Shown in pieces: positions 23,282 through 24,516 of a stretch of 24,516 nt of DNA (positions are counted from its first letter, which is position 1; every line of letters begins with the position of its first letter). The notes below the pieces were generated by a model. It was not told the origin of the DNA, did no database searches, and saw only the letters and a program-made list of their open reading frames with translations. Origin of the DNA: an uncultured Spirochaetia bacterium (lineage in GTDB: Bacteria; Spirochaetota; CALGPD01); NCBI GenBank assembly GCA_937960625.1, contig CALGPD010000283.1, positions 1-24,516 of the forward strand, in the 5' to 3' direction. The translations under genes and the position numbers were made by a program.

Positions 23282-23413
23282 TTTATTTTTATCCTTTCTT
23301 TCTTATTTTCGTGTATTTCGTGTGTTTGGTGGTTAACTTTAAAAAATTGGATATTTAACATTAAGATTTAAACCACGAAAAACACTAAACACACTAAAAT
23401 TAAATAATAATCC
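23217..23413. repeat. 197-bp direct repeat, copy B, over the 5' end and upstream region of the GxxExxY gene
   Basis: Partner of copy A. It covers the first 21 codons of the intact gene, its ribosome binding site and the upstream palindrome (arms 23310-23336 and 23368-23394). Both arms have a nine-base stutter around TTTCGTGT. All four differences from copy A lie in the coding part; the 132 noncoding bases are identical. Confidence 0.9.
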
Positions 23414-23462
23414 ATTTTTCAGCGGCAGCTCTCCTTTTACTTTACGTTGCGCAAGGATGGAG

Positions 23463-23486
23463 CGTTGTTTTCACCTGCAAACAACG
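23463..23486. repeat. 8-bp stem hairpin CGTTGTTT / AAACAACG
   Basis: Perfect arms at 23463-23470 and 23479-23486 with loop TCACCTGC, in a patch (23419-23491) clearly richer in G and C than its surroundings. No T-run follows on either strand, so it is not a typical terminator. It may be part of a dispersed palindromic repeat. Confidence 0.4.
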
Positions 23487-23525
23487 TGCAGTTTAAGAAA
23501 ACTAAAATTAAAAACCGGATAATTC

Positions 23526-24516
23526 TTACTTTATTCTAAAATAAAAACTAATTCCTAGACCAAAAAAAAAATACGTAAAATTTAAACTCGTATTAGTTAA
23601 TTCAACCACTTGAACTTTATTTATAATTTTAAACATTATAGCAAAGTTTTGATATTTGCTTAAAATTAAATATCCTAAATCAAATTGAAACCCGGGACGC
23701 AAAGGTTTCATATTATGCCCTTCTTGAGGATTAGTGTTGTATCTACCAAGATATATATCAAGAGTGACACCCGCATTTAAAATAAAACTATGCATATATG
23801 AAAGACCCCATATCCTTAAAGTATATAACGCGCCAATATTCCAGTAAAATAATGAACCGTAATAATCATCATTGCCAATTGAATCATCTATTATGTTGTA
23901 TTGGTTAGCTCCATTTAAAATTTCACCATATTTAAACCCAGTGTTTATTGTTATGCCTGAACTTACTTTTGCATATGCAGAGTTGAAGAAATACATAAAG
24001 CTTGTATTTCCATGTATTTCAAGCAAAACTCTATTAGATGATACTCCAACACTAACAATATCCGTGGAGGCGCCAAAATCAAGTCCTAAAACATTAACGG
24101 TTTATCACCAAGGTGTTTTTTCAATGCTCTTTCTTCTTCCTTTTTCTTTTCAATCTTTTTCCGTTCATACTCTGTTAATATTACAGATATTTTATCTCTG
24201 TTCGCTTGTGATTTGGCAAGCCAAGTGTTGAAATTGTGCATTGTTGTCATTAAATACATTTTAAATTTAGACGCACTAATTGAAAATGCTCCCTTATTTG
24301 ATTCTTTAACAAATAGCTTAAAATATTTTTTTACACTTAAATTTGAAGCATTAATAATTTTATTTAAAATGTTATTTTCTTTTATAGCATTTTTTATATC
24401 ACCCCATCCAAAATTAAAATATTTAAATTTTATCCCAGTTGTTGAAAACCTTGTTCTATAGAAAGGAGAATACATCTTATCTTCTTTCGTAACCTTAACG
24501 AGTATTTCTTGACTTT
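23526..24516 (-). pseudogene. Outer-membrane/beta-barrel protein gene with probable frameshift, 5' end outside the window
   Basis: Two adjacent frames look like one gene. The first is open from the right edge to a stop at 24086-24088 and ends KKIEKKKEEERALKKHLGDK then PLMF. The second is open from 24101 to 23526 and begins TVNVLGLDFGASTDIVSVGV, a typical barrel strand, but has no start codon with a ribosome binding site and no signal peptide. One extra A in the AAA at 24101-24103 would join them smoothly (...LGDK-TVNVLGLD...). The C-terminal half has many alternating strands and ends FFGLGISFYFRIK. The first half is helical and basic. It is either a real frameshift mutation, a sequencing error in the A-run, or, less likely, programmed slippage. 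Family not recognised. Confidence 0.6.

Overview
The window is AT-rich DNA that reads as the chromosome of an anaerobic, diderm (outer-membrane) bacterium. Supporting signs are several signal-peptide proteins with beta-barrel-like bodies, an MCE/Mla lipid-transport locus, a TPR lipoprotein, Cys4 adenylate kinase, and many ferredoxin-type [4Fe-4S] proteins with no obvious aerobic genes. A spirochaete or a related uncultured anaerobic phylum would fit, but the sequence alone does not settle this. I see no tRNA, rRNA, CRISPR array, transposase or phage gene.

Layout. 1-622: end of a MORN/YwqK-type secreted protein, a tiny hydrophobic ORF and a small zinc-ribbon protein with a clear terminator, all on the minus strand. 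622-1417: a gene-free stretch holding a ~285-bp inverted-repeat element. 1418-3583: flavin reductase-like protein, SDR oxidoreductase and a membrane protein (plus strand). 3584-3927: intergenic stretch with short stuttering repeats.

3928-10190 (minus) is the most coherent unit. Ten tightly packed or overlapping genes appear to run from one sigma70-type promoter with a perfect GGGCATATGCCC palindrome at the start site. In order of transcription they are: a NifX/ORP-type protein with a His/Cys tail, a Gly-rich DUF5320-type protein, a second NifX/ORP-type protein, a MinD-type ATPase with two ferredoxin clusters, a SAM methyltransferase, an MBL-fold hydrolase, a small J-domain protein, a second ferredoxin-MinD ATPase, a DUF1007 protein and a NicO-type metal transporter. 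I read it as a metal-sulfur cluster assembly and carrier system related to the Desulfovibrio orange-protein (ORP) operons, joined to a metal-transport pair and a dedicated J-protein. That join is the best candidate for something undescribed.

10492-11224 (plus): an MNT nucleotidyltransferase/HEPN pair of the MntA-HepT toxin-antitoxin type. 11415-13941 (minus): ferredoxin-nitroreductase and a HyuA-type ATPase. 14102-17683 (plus): overlapping MlaE permease, MlaF-like ATPase with degenerate signature and switch motifs, MCE protein and TPR lipoprotein. 17684-20401: two secreted/outer-membrane proteins and a nitrilase-superfamily enzyme, arranged as two convergent pairs with no base between the stop codons. 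20573-22519 (minus): adk-aroA. 22721-23413: a GxxExxY-family gene bracketed by 197-bp direct repeats, each carrying an imperfect palindrome. The right end holds a probable frameshifted beta-barrel protein gene running off the window.
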